This document shows, one piece after another, positions 1 to 9,241 of a stretch of DNA of 64,000 bases. Within the stretch, counting starts at the first letter, position 1; the number at the start of each line of letters is the position of its first letter. Location of the stretch: positions 17,582 through 81,581 of the forward strand of contig NZ_JAFWOM010000148.1 in assembly GCF_017545445.1 (NCBI RefSeq), written 5' to 3'. The position numbers and the translations under genes are program-made. The notes below the pieces were generated by a model. That model had not been told where the DNA came from. It saw only the letters and a program-made list of their open reading frames with translations, and searched no databases. The stretch is from Fibrobacter sp. (GTDB taxonomy: Bacteria; Fibrobacterota; Fibrobacteria; Fibrobacterales; Fibrobacteraceae).

Positions 1-1379
1 TTCACTTGACTTTTTCCAACAAGCATAGTCGTGATGATGCTTTCGGATTCGGGAATGTCGAGAAGCTTTTTCAGTTCGTCGTGATAGAAAAAATGTTCTT
101 CGCGTGCAGTCTTGTTGAGCAAGCGGGCAGAAACATAAAGCGATTCAGCCAGCACGCCTGCATTTAAATTCATGTAGCGATAGCCGCGATTGCCAAGCAC
201 ATTACAGGATTCATTTAAATTGGATGTAAGGACGACTGCAAACATTGTATTTTGAACTTGTTCGGGAACAGCAAAGCACTTGCTGAATTTTTTCGGATTG
301 GCAGAACCACTTTGCATGTAAATGGACTTACGGACAGGGATATAGCGATACACGCCAGCATATACGAACATTACATCAAAAACAATGACCCAAATTTTGA
401 TAAGCCCTGCACCAAAAGCGTTCAACTGCGCTATTTCCAGCCATCTCAACATCGACGAAAAATCATCCAAGTCCAACGTTCCATGTGCAAACGGAGTCGC
501 TACTTTTGAGTCTGGACGCAAATACCAAAGTTCACGCAAGTAATATTCGTGCGTAAACTTCGACGGCGTGAGTGGAAACTCGTCGCCCGGCAATGCCTGC
601 GCATTCAAGCGTCGCACCTTCATGCAAAGATTCAAATCCTCAATATTTTCAAGATGGTTCTGCAACATGAACCGAGACGGATAACGCGAAATTTCAAAGT
701 TGCATTCAGTTTCGCCCACGTAAGCATTCATCTCCGCATGGTTCGAATAAGCTAATTCACCGACACCATCATCGACAGAGTTGAACGCCACCATGCTCTT
801 TTCTGGGAAAATCGCAATGGCCGCCATGGGCATTTCTGTTGCACCAAGCTTAAGAGCAACCGCAATGGAATCATCAACAAAACCGCCAAGCGGAAAGACC
901 TTTTGCCCTCTCGACTTTGCGAGGAGAATCGTATTGGCACAAGCCGAGCCTACGTCCATCTGCACTTGGCGATACGATGCTTCACGGAACCGCCAAACTG
1001 CCCTTTCAAGAAGCCCCGTATAAAGGAATATAGTCTGGGCTTCCGTTATAAACTCCGGCTCCGGAAATGCGGAAAGAATCGCCTTGCGAACATCGCCACC
1101 GCCTAGCTTTACAAGTTTGGAATCTTCACGATCAACATAATAAACACCATCGGGAATATCCATTCCGTGAACGACCGCATAAATGCACACCGGGTTCAAA
1201 TAATCTGCCGAAACCGGAGAAAGAACCGGCATAAAACCAGCAGTGAGCGGAAACCTCTGACAACCGTTATAGCGTTTATCTGCATACGCTTGTTTTTCCC
1301 AATGCATAATAACCGGATCCCCGCTTCCGTGGGGAATGTACTGAGTCGATTCATGATAAATTTCCGAGAAATAACGCAT
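1..1379 (-). CDS. SagB/ThcOx-type dehydrogenase, two nitroreductase domains (3' end cut by window)
   Basis: A minus-strand reading frame stays open from ATG at 1379 to the left edge (about 459 codons) and has no stop because the gene leaves the window. The N-terminus begins MRYFSEIYHESTQYIPHGSG, like the SagB N-terminal segment. Residues ~55-210 carry a nitroreductase-like domain ('GVYYVDRED', 'YRQVQMDVGSACANTILLAKSRG', 'FPLGGFVDD'), and a second copy follows ('AGVYRYIP', 'GNRGYRYMNLNAGVLAESLYVSARLL', 'MLVGKSQV'). Family knowledge: FMN-dependent SagB-type enzymes oxidise azoline rings in modified peptides, but many homologues lie outside such clusters and have no known substrate. No precursor peptide or cyclodehydratase gene is visible here. 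Frame continuity was checked over about 600 bases. Confidence 0.8.
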   Translation of the reverse strand, partial: MRYFSEIYHESTQYIPHGSGDPVIMHWEKQAYADKRYNGCQRFPLTAGFMPVLSPVSADYLNPVCIYAVVHGMDIPDGVYYVDREDSKLVKLGGGDVRKAILSAFPEPEFITEAQTIFLYTGLLERAVWRFREASYRQVQMDVGSACANTILLAKSRGQKVFPLGGFVDDSIAVALKLGATEMPMAAIAIFPEKSMVAFNSVDDGVGELAYSNHAEMNAYVGETECNFEISRYPSRFMLQNHLENIEDLNLCMKVRRLNAQALPGDEFPLTPSKFTHEYYLRELWYLRPDSKVATPFAHGTLDLDDFSSMLRWLEIAQLNAFGAGLIKIWVIVFDVMFVYAGVYRYIPVRKSIYMQSGSANPKKFSKCFAVPEQVQNTMFAVVLTSNLNESCNVLGNRGYRYMNLNAGVLAESLYVSARLLNKTAREEHFFYHDELKKLLDIPESESIITTMLVGKSQV

Positions 1380-1402
1380 TCAAAATGCAAGATAGTAAAT
1401 TT

Positions 1403-1437
1403 GTGGTTAGTGGTTAGTGGTTAGTGATTAGTGGTTG
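1403..1437. repeat. short degenerate GGTTAGT tandem repeat
   Basis: Between the SagB-type gene and the cellulase gene the plus strand holds several head-to-tail units of GTGGTTAGT/GTGATTAGT. The same kind of repeat recurs at 53820-53846, and related CCTAA-type repeats lie at 10796-10828. It looks like a low-complexity intergenic tract; no function is evident. Confidence 0.7.
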
Positions 1438-1560
1438 GGGGTTTGGAAACATCAAAACACTTGATACACCTGTAAACACGATTTGTCATTTTTTTCATTA
1501 TATACGCTCACCCGAAATCTATTTTTTTACGAGAAAAACGAAAAAAACACAAGAGGCTTT

Positions 1561-3576
1561 ATGCAACTCAAGAATTTTTACCCGAAATTGGGTATTTTGG
1601 GAATCGCAACATTGATGGCACTCGCAGCTTGTAGCGACGACAACTCTGTTCCTCTCATCAACAATCCGGATACAGCCCAACAGAATCCCCAACCGGGCGA
1701 TTCTCAGCCTGGTACTGATTCCACAAAAACCACGACTCCGGCGGATTCGGGTAAGGTGGTTACTCCGGCAGATTCAGGCAAGACCGTTACACCGGGAGAT
1801 TCGGGAAAAGTCGTACAGCCAACAGATCTCCCGGCAGAAGGCCCGATTACGTTGCCGCAAGGCATCGGTGTCTTAGTTGATGACTTTGAAGACGGCGACG
1901 GCGTAAGCAAAACAGGTGACGGTTGGTACACCTATGATGATCAGGATAACTCTGGAGCATCCGTCATTACGACCCCTATTAACGAAGAAAAATACCCCAT
2001 TGCAACCCCTGTCAACAACGGTTCCAACTACGCTTTCAAAGTCGTTTACTCGTTAGACAAGGGCGATTACGAATTCGACCCCTACGTAGGTTGGGGATTG
2101 CAAGTCGCACCGGACGAAGCCAACGCTCGTTTTGGCGGCATCACTTACTGGTACAAGGGCGGGGCACACGAAGTCCATATCGAAGTGACCGACGTACTGG
2201 ATTATGACGTACATCTTGCAAAAATTCCGGCATCGCGTACTTGGAAACAAGCAGTCGTTCGCTTCAAGGACTTGGTCCAAGGCGGTTGGGGCGAAGAAGT
2301 TACGTTTAATGCCAAGAATATCATGGCAATTAGTTTCCAAGCAAAAGGCAACAGAAGCAAAGTCATTACGGATTCGCTCTTCATCGACAACATTTATCTG
2401 CAAGATACCAGCGAAGTCGAAAAAGACAAGCCGGACATGGAGATTAACGACCCAGTCATTCCCAAAGTGGAATTCACCGAAGCTGAAATCACTGTGACAA
2501 ACCCGTTGCAGGCTAAAGCTGCAAAATACTTGGACAAGGGCGTAAGCTTTACCAACTGGCTCGAAAACGCAAACGGCAAGTTCAAATCTTTCGAATTTGG
2601 CGAAAAAGATATCAAGATTCTTGCTGATAACGGATTCAAGAGCATCCGCTTGCCAATTGACCTTGACCTTTACGCAACAAACCGCGATGCATTCGTCAAG
2701 GGCACCGATGCAGAACTCAAGTTCGATGACGATACTTTGTTCATGGTTCTCGACTCCTTCGTGGAATGGACGGGCAAGCTGAACATGTCTCTCGTGATCG
2801 ATTACCACGAATACGACAACAGCTACAATTCCACTAGCGCAAAAGACACGAACTACATCAAGATGATGGCTGAAGTATGGAAACATGTCGCAGCCCACTA
2901 CGCAGAGAACACCCGTGAAGATGTGTTCTTTGAACTCCTGAACGAACCCGACATGTCCGAAGGCAAGGTGACTGCCGCCCAATGGACAAAAGCTGCACAA
3001 GCAATGATTGACGCCATCCGCTCGGTCAACACGAAGCAGACACTCCTCTTTGGCGATGCCAAGTGGTACTCCATCAGCCTGCTTGCCCAGCGTACACCGT
3101 TCACCGACGACAATATCATCTACGTTATCCACACCTACGAACCGTTTGTTTTCACACATCAGGGCGGTTCCTGGACGGACTATGCCTCCATTCATGATAT
3201 TCCGTTCCCCTATGATAAAGCAAAATGGTCCACCATTTCTGGAGACTTCGGCGTCAACAAGAGTTCTAAATCCGGCGTAAAGACAGCCATCAAGAACTAC
3301 TATAAGACGGGCAACAAAGAAGCCATCATGGTAGAAATGCTCAAGGCAAAGAAATGGGCTGCCAAGAACAATGTTCCTGTAATTCTCAACGAATTTGGCG
3401 CATTGAACCTCCGCTCTACCGCAGAATCCCGCATCAACTACCTCACGGCCATGCGCGAAATTTGCGATACACTCCAGATTCCGTGGACTCACTGGGGCTA
3501 CACAGGCAACTTCTCCGTGATTGAAAACGGCAAGCTGATTGAAGGCCTGGACAAAGCTCTCGGCGTCGGGAAGTAA
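1561..3576 (+). CDS. Lipoprotein endoglucanase, GH5 with N-terminal CBM11-like domain
   Basis: The 671-residue protein probably hydrolyses beta-1,4-glucan at the cell surface. ATG 1561 is chosen because it gives a clean lipoprotein signal peptide ending L-A-A-C (Cys24) and has an AGAGG site upstream; an in-frame ATG at 1483 would add 26 unlike residues. A Thr/Pro/Asp repeat linker (TPADSGKVV-type units, ~residues 45-85) is followed by a beta-rich domain starting 'VLVDDFEDGDG' (CBM11-like). The GH5 barrel runs from ~residue 310: 'FKSIRLPIDL', 'IDYHEYDN', acid/base Glu462 in 'ELLNEPD', 'IHTYEPFVFTHQ', nucleophile Glu611 in 'ILNEFGA', and 'WTHWGYTGNFSVI'. The layout recalls Fibrobacter endoglucanase 3-type lipoproteins (inference). 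It is a single gene with its own terminator. Confidence 0.9.
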   Translation: MQLKNFYPKLGILGIATLMALAACSDDNSVPLINNPDTAQQNPQPGDSQPGTDSTKTTTPADSGKVVTPADSGKTVTPGDSGKVVQPTDLPAEGPITLPQGIGVLVDDFEDGDGVSKTGDGWYTYDDQDNSGASVITTPINEEKYPIATPVNNGSNYAFKVVYSLDKGDYEFDPYVGWGLQVAPDEANARFGGITYWYKGGAHEVHIEVTDVLDYDVHLAKIPASRTWKQAVVRFKDLVQGGWGEEVTFNAKNIMAISFQAKGNRSKVITDSLFIDNIYLQDTSEVEKDKPDMEINDPVIPKVEFTEAEITVTNPLQAKAAKYLDKGVSFTNWLENANGKFKSFEFGEKDIKILADNGFKSIRLPIDLDLYATNRDAFVKGTDAELKFDDDTLFMVLDSFVEWTGKLNMSLVIDYHEYDNSYNSTSAKDTNYIKMMAEVWKHVAAHYAENTREDVFFELLNEPDMSEGKVTAAQWTKAAQAMIDAIRSVNTKQTLLFGDAKWYSISLLAQRTPFTDDNIIYVIHTYEPFVFTHQGGSWTDYASIHDIPFPYDKAKWSTISGDFGVNKSSKSGVKTAIKNYYKTGNKEAIMVEMLKAKKWAAKNNVPVILNEFGALNLRSTAESRINYLTAMREICDTLQIPWTHWGYTGNFSVIENGKLIEGLDKALGVGK

Positions 3577-3610
3577 GTCCTAGAAAACAAATTTGCTCCT
3601 TAAACAATAA

Positions 3611-3638
3611 AAGCTGCGCAGAAATGCGTGGCTTTTTT
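3611..3638 (+). terminator. Rho-independent terminator after the endoglucanase
   Basis: A 10-bp stem (AAGCTGCGCA with TGCGTGGCTT, two G-U pairs) closes a GAAA tetraloop and is followed by six T. It lies 35 bases after the cellulase stop codon. Confidence 0.85.
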
Positions 3639-3762
3639 GACAATAAGACTTGACCAACATTTAGTAACTAAAAACTAACATCCATTCTCTAAAAATAATA
3701 TATCTTTGTAGTGTATTATTTAGAGTTTTTCCCCACAGGTGGGAAGGACATACGAGGTTACT

Positions 3763-4686
3763 TTGGCATCCATAAACGGAATGACGGAAACTCTTTGCAT
3801 CTTCGGGCATCCGGTTGCACACAGCAAATCGCCCGCCATGCATAACGCCCTTTTTGACGCCCTTGGCATCAATGCGGCTTATCTTCCTTACGCACCCGAA
3901 CCAGAAAATTTCGCCCAAGCGATTCAAGGCTTCAAGGCGATGAAGTTCCATGGCGCAAATGTCACCATCCCTTACAAGACGGAATTCATCGACGCAAATG
4001 GCAATCCCAAGCTCGTTGACGAATTGAGTGACATCAGCAAGTTCACAAAAAGCGTGAACACGCTATACTGGAAAGACGGCATTGTCGGCGGGACGCTCTG
4101 CGGAACCACGACCGACCCGTACGGTTGCGTTCGCAATCTCGAAGAGAACGGCGTAAATCCGTCTGGCAAAAAAATTGCACTCCTCGGAAACGGCGGAGCC
4201 GCCCAGTCTATCGCCTTCACGCTTGTGGAACAAGAAAACGAGCTGACAATCGTATGCCGCTCTAAAGAAAAAGGCGAAGCACTTGCAAACTCTCTGAACA
4301 TATTTTTCCAATCGCAAGTTGCGGGCATAAACGGCAAAAATTTCACGACCGTTCAGGTCACGACATTCAGCGAGTTCGCAAACATTTCCGCAAAATTCGA
4401 CATTATCATCAATGCGACATCTGTGGGCATGAGTCCAAACATCGACGACTCCCCCATTACAGACAATTGCCTCCACAAGGGTCAAGTCGTTTGCGATATC
4501 GTCTATACGCCTCCACGCACCAAGCTTTTGCAGATGGCAGAAGCGAAGGGCTGCAAAATCGTGACCGGCGAAGGCATGCTCGTGCACCAAGGGCTTGAAA
4601 GCTTTAAAAAGTGGTTCCCCAAAGAAACCGAAAACAAAACAAACGAAGAACTTACCGCGATTATGCGCAAAGGAATGCAGGGCTAA
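3763..4686 (+). CDS. aroE: Shikimate dehydrogenase
   Basis: NADP-dependent reduction of 3-dehydroshikimate to shikimate. Visible motifs are the substrate-binding 'HSKSPAMHN', the catalytic-lysine segment 'NVTIPYKTEF', the nucleotide loop 'LLGNGGAAQSIA', 'INATSVGMSP', 'CDIVYTPPRT' and 'GEGMLVHQG'. TTG at 3763 is preferred because GAGG lies five bases upstream; the ATG at 3781 has no such site but is also close to the family N-terminus (8 residues before 'FGHP'). It is the first gene of an aroE-aroKB-epimerase operon and ends one base before the next start. Confidence 0.93.
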   Translation: MASINGMTETLCIFGHPVAHSKSPAMHNALFDALGINAAYLPYAPEPENFAQAIQGFKAMKFHGANVTIPYKTEFIDANGNPKLVDELSDISKFTKSVNTLYWKDGIVGGTLCGTTTDPYGCVRNLEENGVNPSGKKIALLGNGGAAQSIAFTLVEQENELTIVCRSKEKGEALANSLNIFFQSQVAGINGKNFTTVQVTTFSEFANISAKFDIIINATSVGMSPNIDDSPITDNCLHKGQVVCDIVYTPPRTKLLQMAEAKGCKIVTGEGMLVHQGLESFKKWFPKETENKTNEELTAIMRKGMQG

Positions 4687-4687
4687 T

Positions 4688-6313
4688 ATGAAGAAGCATC
4701 TCTACTTTACAGGATTCATGGCCAGCGGCAAAAGCCGTACCGGTCGAGCCCTCGCAGACCGTCTCGGTCGTCCGCTTGTCGATACAGACAACGTTATCGT
4801 TGAACGTGCCGGAAAATCCATCACTGAAATTTTTGAGCAAGATGGCGAAGCCGCATTCCGCAAGATGGAGCACGATGTCATCGAGGAAATTGCGAAAAGC
4901 GAAAAGCCTCTTGTCGTATCGCTTGGCGGTGGTGCTTTAACGCGCCCGGACAACTTAAAGCTCATCAGCGAAAGCGGAACCATCATCCGCCTTTGGGCAA
5001 AGCCCGAAGTGCTTTCGGAACGCATCGGACGCAAGAACACGCGCCCGCTCCTTGCGAACTTGAATGACGAAGAGCGCCTTGAAAAAATCAAGCAGATGCT
5101 CAAGGAACGCGAAAAGAATTACGCCCACGCGAATTTCAGCGTCGAAAGTTCCAACGATTGTTCCGAGAACCACGTCACGGAACGCATCATGCACATGCTC
5201 AAGTTCTGGGAAAATCACGCTTTGGACGTGCATCCGAGCGAAGGCGACAGCTACCCGATTTTCATCGGCAAGAATATTGTGCCAGATGCAGCCATCATGC
5301 TTGAAGGCCTACGCCTTTCGCCGACGTATGAATTCTTGATTTGCACGGACACGACGATTGCCAAGGAGCAGAGCGTAAAGCTTTCGGAACTTCGCGGCCA
5401 GGCTGGCCGTTGCCCGATTTTCAAGTTCCAAGCCGGTGAAGGCCACAAGACGCTCCACAACTTGAACCAGCTTTACAGCTTTATGCTGCACCGCGGTTAC
5501 ACCCGCAAGAGCTGTCTTTTGCAGTTCAGCGGCGGAGTCGTTGGCGACATGGCTGGTTTCGGGGCAGCCACTTACCAACGCGGCATCCCGTTCGTGCAGT
5601 TCCCGACAACGCTTTTGTCGATGGTCGATAGTTCCGTCGGCGGCAAGGTCGCAGTGAACCACGCCGAAGGCAAGAATATGATTGGAGCATTCTATCAGCC
5701 GAAAGCAGTCGTGTGCGACATTTCTGTGCTGAGTACGCTCCCCCCGACCGAATACCTTGCTGGTCTTGCCGAAATCGTCAAGTACGGCGTCATCTACGAC
5801 GAAGATTTCTTTACGTACCTCGAAAACAACGTGGAAAAAATTAAAGCCCATGATTACGAAGTCTTGAAGCACATGATTTTCCGCAGTTGCCAAATCAAGG
5901 CCGAAGTCGTAGGCATCGACGAAAAAGAAGCGGGCCTCCGCGCTATCCTCAATTACGGGCACACGTTCGGGCACGCCATTGAAAAGCTCACCCACTACGA
6001 ACTTTACAGCCACGGCATTGCAGTTTCTTTGGGCATGCGAGTTGCGGCACGCGCAGCAGTGCTTCTCGGAAAGCTTTCGGAAGATGATGAAAAACGCCAA
6101 AACGCATTGCTCGACACTCTTGGATTCCCCAAGTACTACAATGTAAACGTCGATGCCGCATGGAATGCTATGGCGGTTGATAAAAAAGCAGAAAAAGGCA
6201 CAAGAGTTTATATTTTGCCTACAAAGATTGGAAAAGTCGAAAAAGTTTGTAATATTGATAAGGGTATTATTGCAAACGCTTGGAAAGCCATCCAAGCAAG
6301 CGAGGTGTTATAG
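4688..6313 (+). CDS. aroKB: Bifunctional shikimate kinase / 3-dehydroquinate synthase
   Basis: One 541-residue polypeptide fuses two shikimate-pathway enzymes. Residues 1-~175 are shikimate kinase (P-loop 'GFMASGKSRTG', 'DTDN', 'SLGGGAL'). Residues ~190-541 are 3-dehydroquinate synthase ('GGVVGDMAGFGAATYQRG', 'PTTLLSMVDSSVGGKVAVNH', 'EIVKYGVIYD', 'NYGHTFGHAIE'). The domains catalyse non-consecutive steps, and AroE, encoded one base upstream, acts immediately before the kinase. AroK-AroB fusions are known in several phyla. The start follows the aroE stop as TAATATG, and the stop is contiguous with the next ATG, implying coupled translation. Confidence 0.94.
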   Translation: MKKHLYFTGFMASGKSRTGRALADRLGRPLVDTDNVIVERAGKSITEIFEQDGEAAFRKMEHDVIEEIAKSEKPLVVSLGGGALTRPDNLKLISESGTIIRLWAKPEVLSERIGRKNTRPLLANLNDEERLEKIKQMLKEREKNYAHANFSVESSNDCSENHVTERIMHMLKFWENHALDVHPSEGDSYPIFIGKNIVPDAAIMLEGLRLSPTYEFLICTDTTIAKEQSVKLSELRGQAGRCPIFKFQAGEGHKTLHNLNQLYSFMLHRGYTRKSCLLQFSGGVVGDMAGFGAATYQRGIPFVQFPTTLLSMVDSSVGGKVAVNHAEGKNMIGAFYQPKAVVCDISVLSTLPPTEYLAGLAEIVKYGVIYDEDFFTYLENNVEKIKAHDYEVLKHMIFRSCQIKAEVVGIDEKEAGLRAILNYGHTFGHAIEKLTHYELYSHGIAVSLGMRVAARAAVLLGKLSEDDEKRQNALLDTLGFPKYYNVNVDAAWNAMAVDKKAEKGTRVYILPTKIGKVEKVCNIDKGIIANAWKAIQASEVL

Positions 6314-7297
6314 ATGAGTATCTTGGTTACCGGAGGTACTGGGTCACTTGGGTTCAGCATTCTTTCGAACTTAAGCGGCACCAATCACGAACTGTACAGT
6401 TTCAGTGATGAACTTCCACAACCGTGGCAAAAAGTCGAAGGCGTTCAATACCTGACCGGAGACTTGCTGGATTTCAGAAACGTCCAGGAAATGATCCAGA
6501 AAGTGTCCCCGACGCATATTTACCATTTGGCAAGCCAGTCTTCCGTAGGCCTCAGCTATAAAAAGCCCTACGAAACGCTCAACATTAATTTGCTTGGAAC
6601 GCAGACGCTCCTCGAAGCCGTGCGTCAAGTGGCACCTAAAGCAAGAACGTTGCTCCTCAGCAGCAGCGAAATCTACGGCAGGACGGACAAGCAACTGACC
6701 TACTTGCACAAGGAATCAGACCCTCCCAATCCGCTCACTCCATACGCCACATCCAAAGCCTGCATGGAAATTCTCGGCAACCAGTTCCGCAATGCGAACG
6801 GACTGCACGTCGTGTTCGCCCGCCCGTTCCACTTTACAGGGCCACATCACAGCCGCCGATTCGTAATCCCTTCCATCGCCTACCAGCTGGTGAAGATAAA
6901 GTATTACGGTGCTGAACCGGTTATTTATTCGGGGAGTCTTGACGTAAGTCGCGATGTCGTCGATGTTCGTGACGTAGCCCGAGCAGCCATCCAGATTTTA
7001 AACACAGCAGAATCCGGCGAAGCATTCAACATCTGCTGCGGAAAATCCTATACGTTCCGCGAACTCGTCGAAATGCTCGTGGAAATTTCCGGTGTGAGCG
7101 TCGATTTCAGATTCGACCCCGGTTACGACCGCAGCAACGATATTCCGCTCTTGATTGGCGACCCCACCAAAATCATGAACCTCGGCTGGAAACCCATGAT
7201 TTGCATGGAAGACTGCCTTGCAGATTTGTTCAACGAGATGGTCGTCCGCCGCCGCGTAGAACTCAAAATGGGCATGGGCCGCGACTTGCGTCTGTAA
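6314..7297 (+). CDS. NAD(P)-dependent epimerase/dehydratase, GDP-mannose 4,6-dehydratase or GDP-6-deoxy-mannose reductase type
   Basis: This is an extended short-chain dehydrogenase of 327 residues acting on a nucleotide sugar. It has the Rossmann glycine motif 'VTGGTGSLG', 'DLLDFRNV', 'HLASQSSVGLSYKKP', a catalytic Ser in 'LLSSSEIYG' and the Tyr/Lys pair in 'YATSK', then 'RDVVDVRDVARA', common in the GDP-mannose 4,6-dehydratase/RMD group. Its ATG directly abuts the aroKB stop, so it belongs to the same transcript even though its product probably feeds surface polysaccharide synthesis. The exact substrate cannot be assigned from the sequence. Confidence 0.85.
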   Translation: MSILVTGGTGSLGFSILSNLSGTNHELYSFSDELPQPWQKVEGVQYLTGDLLDFRNVQEMIQKVSPTHIYHLASQSSVGLSYKKPYETLNINLLGTQTLLEAVRQVAPKARTLLLSSSEIYGRTDKQLTYLHKESDPPNPLTPYATSKACMEILGNQFRNANGLHVVFARPFHFTGPHHSRRFVIPSIAYQLVKIKYYGAEPVIYSGSLDVSRDVVDVRDVARAAIQILNTAESGEAFNICCGKSYTFRELVEMLVEISGVSVDFRFDPGYDRSNDIPLLIGDPTKIMNLGWKPMICMEDCLADLFNEMVVRRRVELKMGMGRDLRL

Positions 7298-7397
7298 TTC
7301 AATCCACATACTAGCGGTTTATCCCCAAATAACGCCGTTCAGCGTAAATCCGAGACAAAGCTGTTCCACAAGAGCCGCTTTTTTTTATTTTTACAAT

Positions 7398-8459
7398 ATG
7401 AAATTACAAATAAAAAATTTTGCAAATATTGCAGTGGGGATTTTCGCCCTGCTCGCCTTTACTGCGACTGCTAATGCCGCAGATGTCGTTGCACCCACCG
7501 GAGCAGACCGTGCTCTCACCGTCAACGACTTTATGCCACATAAGGCTCTCTCCAAAGAATTTAACGAAACCTGGAGCTACCAGTTCGTTTTCGATAACGG
7601 CACCCGAGCTTTTGTGAACTACTCGCTCCTTCACGTTCCGGGATCGGGCCGCAAAATCGGTTGCGATTTGAGTTTCTGGAACTTCAACGGAAAAACATAC
7701 TCCGTAGGTCGCCAGTATCCGCCCGAACGCCTTGTCGCCAACAAGGAAAAAGCAACCATCACCATCAAGACCGATGAATACCTGCTCGAAAACAAGCCGG
7801 GCAAAGGACATCGCGTTTTTTATAGCGCGGACAAGGGTGGAAAATTCCTCCTCGACGTGACGTTTGAAAGCGCTGTATCGGGAATGGTTCCAGGTGACGG
7901 CATCTGGACATACGGCAGTCAAAAATTCGCCCAGTACATCCATATTCCGTATGGCCGCGTTACAGGCAAGATTGCCTACAACGACGATACTTTGACGGTC
8001 AAGGGCTACGCCTACATGGACCAGACGTGGCAAACCGCACAGGCGACAGACATGGCGGTGCGTACCATCAATTTCAGCACAAGCGACAAATCCCCGATGC
8101 ATGCCGGTCGCATTACGCTTACTACGGAAGGCCAGCTTATGGGCTATGCTCTTTTTAACGGCCCCCAAGGTATGAAGGTCGCCATCCCGACAAAGATCAA
8201 GGAAGGCGGAACGGAATACAACGGTAAAAAGTTCCCGAAGACAACCTTGGCGTTTGAATGGAAAAATGGTGTCACGCCTTTAGTGTTCCCCGTAAACAAG
8301 GTTTTGCAAAAAGCATCGCTTTTGGACAAGATTGACGGCTGGTTTGCAAAGAAGGCCATGAAGGTCGCAGCAGGCGGAGAAGTCTTGTTCTATCGCGGTC
8401 GTAGCCAGAATGGGCTTGGCAAGAATATTGACTGGGCAATCACCGGGGTCAAGGATTAA
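7398..8459 (+). CDS. Exported CrtC/AttH-like (lipocalin-type) protein
   Basis: The 353-residue product has a signal peptide ending 'TANA-AD' near residue 27, so it is probably periplasmic. The body is beta-rich with 'GDGIWTYGSQKFAQYIHIPYGRVTGKI', 'VKGYAYMDQTWQT' and 'NIDWAITGVKD'; the 'YMDQTW' segment resembles the conserved 'GYHDHNWG' core of the CrtC/Svf1/AttH fold (hydroxyneurosporene hydratase-like). No carotenoid genes are nearby, so an enzymatic role is not claimed. Its stop overlaps the hisA start (TAATG). No Shine-Dalgarno site is seen; a TATTTT lies six bases before the ATG, so transcription may start very near it. Confidence 0.6.
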   Translation: MKLQIKNFANIAVGIFALLAFTATANAADVVAPTGADRALTVNDFMPHKALSKEFNETWSYQFVFDNGTRAFVNYSLLHVPGSGRKIGCDLSFWNFNGKTYSVGRQYPPERLVANKEKATITIKTDEYLLENKPGKGHRVFYSADKGGKFLLDVTFESAVSGMVPGDGIWTYGSQKFAQYIHIPYGRVTGKIAYNDDTLTVKGYAYMDQTWQTAQATDMAVRTINFSTSDKSPMHAGRITLTTEGQLMGYALFNGPQGMKVAIPTKIKEGGTEYNGKKFPKTTLAFEWKNGVTPLVFPVNKVLQKASLLDKIDGWFAKKAMKVAAGGEVLFYRGRSQNGLGKNIDWAITGVKD

Positions 8460-9241
8460 TGACAAAATTTAGACCCTGCATCGACCTGCACGATGGAAAA
8501 GTAAAGCAGATTGTTGGGAGTTCTCTCTCCGATAGCGGAGCGGGACTCCAAACTAATTTTGAGACAGACCGTTCATCTGCATGGTTTGCAGAACTCTACA
8601 AGAACGACAACATCAAGGGCGGGCATGTCATTATGCTCGGCAAGGGAAACGAAAGTGCGGCAAAGGACGCACTTTTGGCGTATCCGGGCGGACTGCAAGT
8701 CGGCGGCGGAATCAACGCACAGAACGCTCGTGAATACATCGACGCAGGCGCATCGCATGTGATTGTGACGAGCTGGATTTTCCCAGATGGAAAGCTCGAC
8801 CGCGAACGCTTGGCCGAACTTGTGCAAACTGTCGGCAAAGAGCATTTGGTTTTGGACTTGAGCTGCAAACGCACAGGATTTGTCGATGGAAAACCGCAAT
8901 GGAAAATTGCGACGAACCGTTGGCAGACGATTATCGACATCGAAATCAACAAAGAAACGCTTGAAGACCTCGCACAAAGCTGTGACGAATTCTTGGTTCA
9001 CGCTGCAGATGTCGAAGGCAAGCAGCAAGGCATGGACGACGAGCTCATCATGTTCCTCGCCGAGAATAGCCCCATCCCTGTCACGTATGCTGGCGGCGCA
9101 AAATCGCTAGAAGACTTGAAACACTGCAAAGAAATTTCGAACGGAAAAATTGACCTCACCATAGGCAGCGCTTTAGACTTGTTTGGTGGCAAAGGAGTGA
9201 AGTATGACGATTGCGTCAAGTTCAACAAAGCTCAAGACTAG
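8459..9241 (+). CDS. hisA: Phosphoribosylformimino-AICAR ribotide isomerase, eukaryotic HIS6 type
   Basis: A histidine biosynthesis enzyme isomerising ProFAR to PRFAR in a (beta/alpha)8 barrel. The start 'FRPCIDLHDGKVKQIVG', then 'GGHVIMLGKGNE', 'GGLQVGGGIN', 'ASHVIVTSW', 'LVLDLSCKR', 'ATNRWQT', 'DEFLVHAADVEG', 'PVTYAGGAKSLEDL' and 'DLTIGSALDLFGG' match the fungal/plant HIS6 branch rather than typical bacterial HisA. It stands apart from other his genes, coupled to the upstream exported protein (TAATG) and overlapped by 38 bases at its 3' end by the glycosyltransferase gene. Confidence 0.92.
   Translation: MTKFRPCIDLHDGKVKQIVGSSLSDSGAGLQTNFETDRSSAWFAELYKNDNIKGGHVIMLGKGNESAAKDALLAYPGGLQVGGGINAQNAREYIDAGASHVIVTSWIFPDGKLDRERLAELVQTVGKEHLVLDLSCKRTGFVDGKPQWKIATNRWQTIIDIEINKETLEDLAQSCDEFLVHAADVEGKQQGMDDELIMFLAENSPIPVTYAGGAKSLEDLKHCKEISNGKIDLTIGSALDLFGGKGVKYDDCVKFNKAQD

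Noticed and set aside
2053..3492. 479-codon minus-strand open frame opposite the endoglucanase
   Set aside because: The plus strand has a complete GH5 protein with signal peptide and catalytic residues; the antisense frame is Cys/Val/Phe-rich and resembles no protein, typical of a codon-bias shadow.
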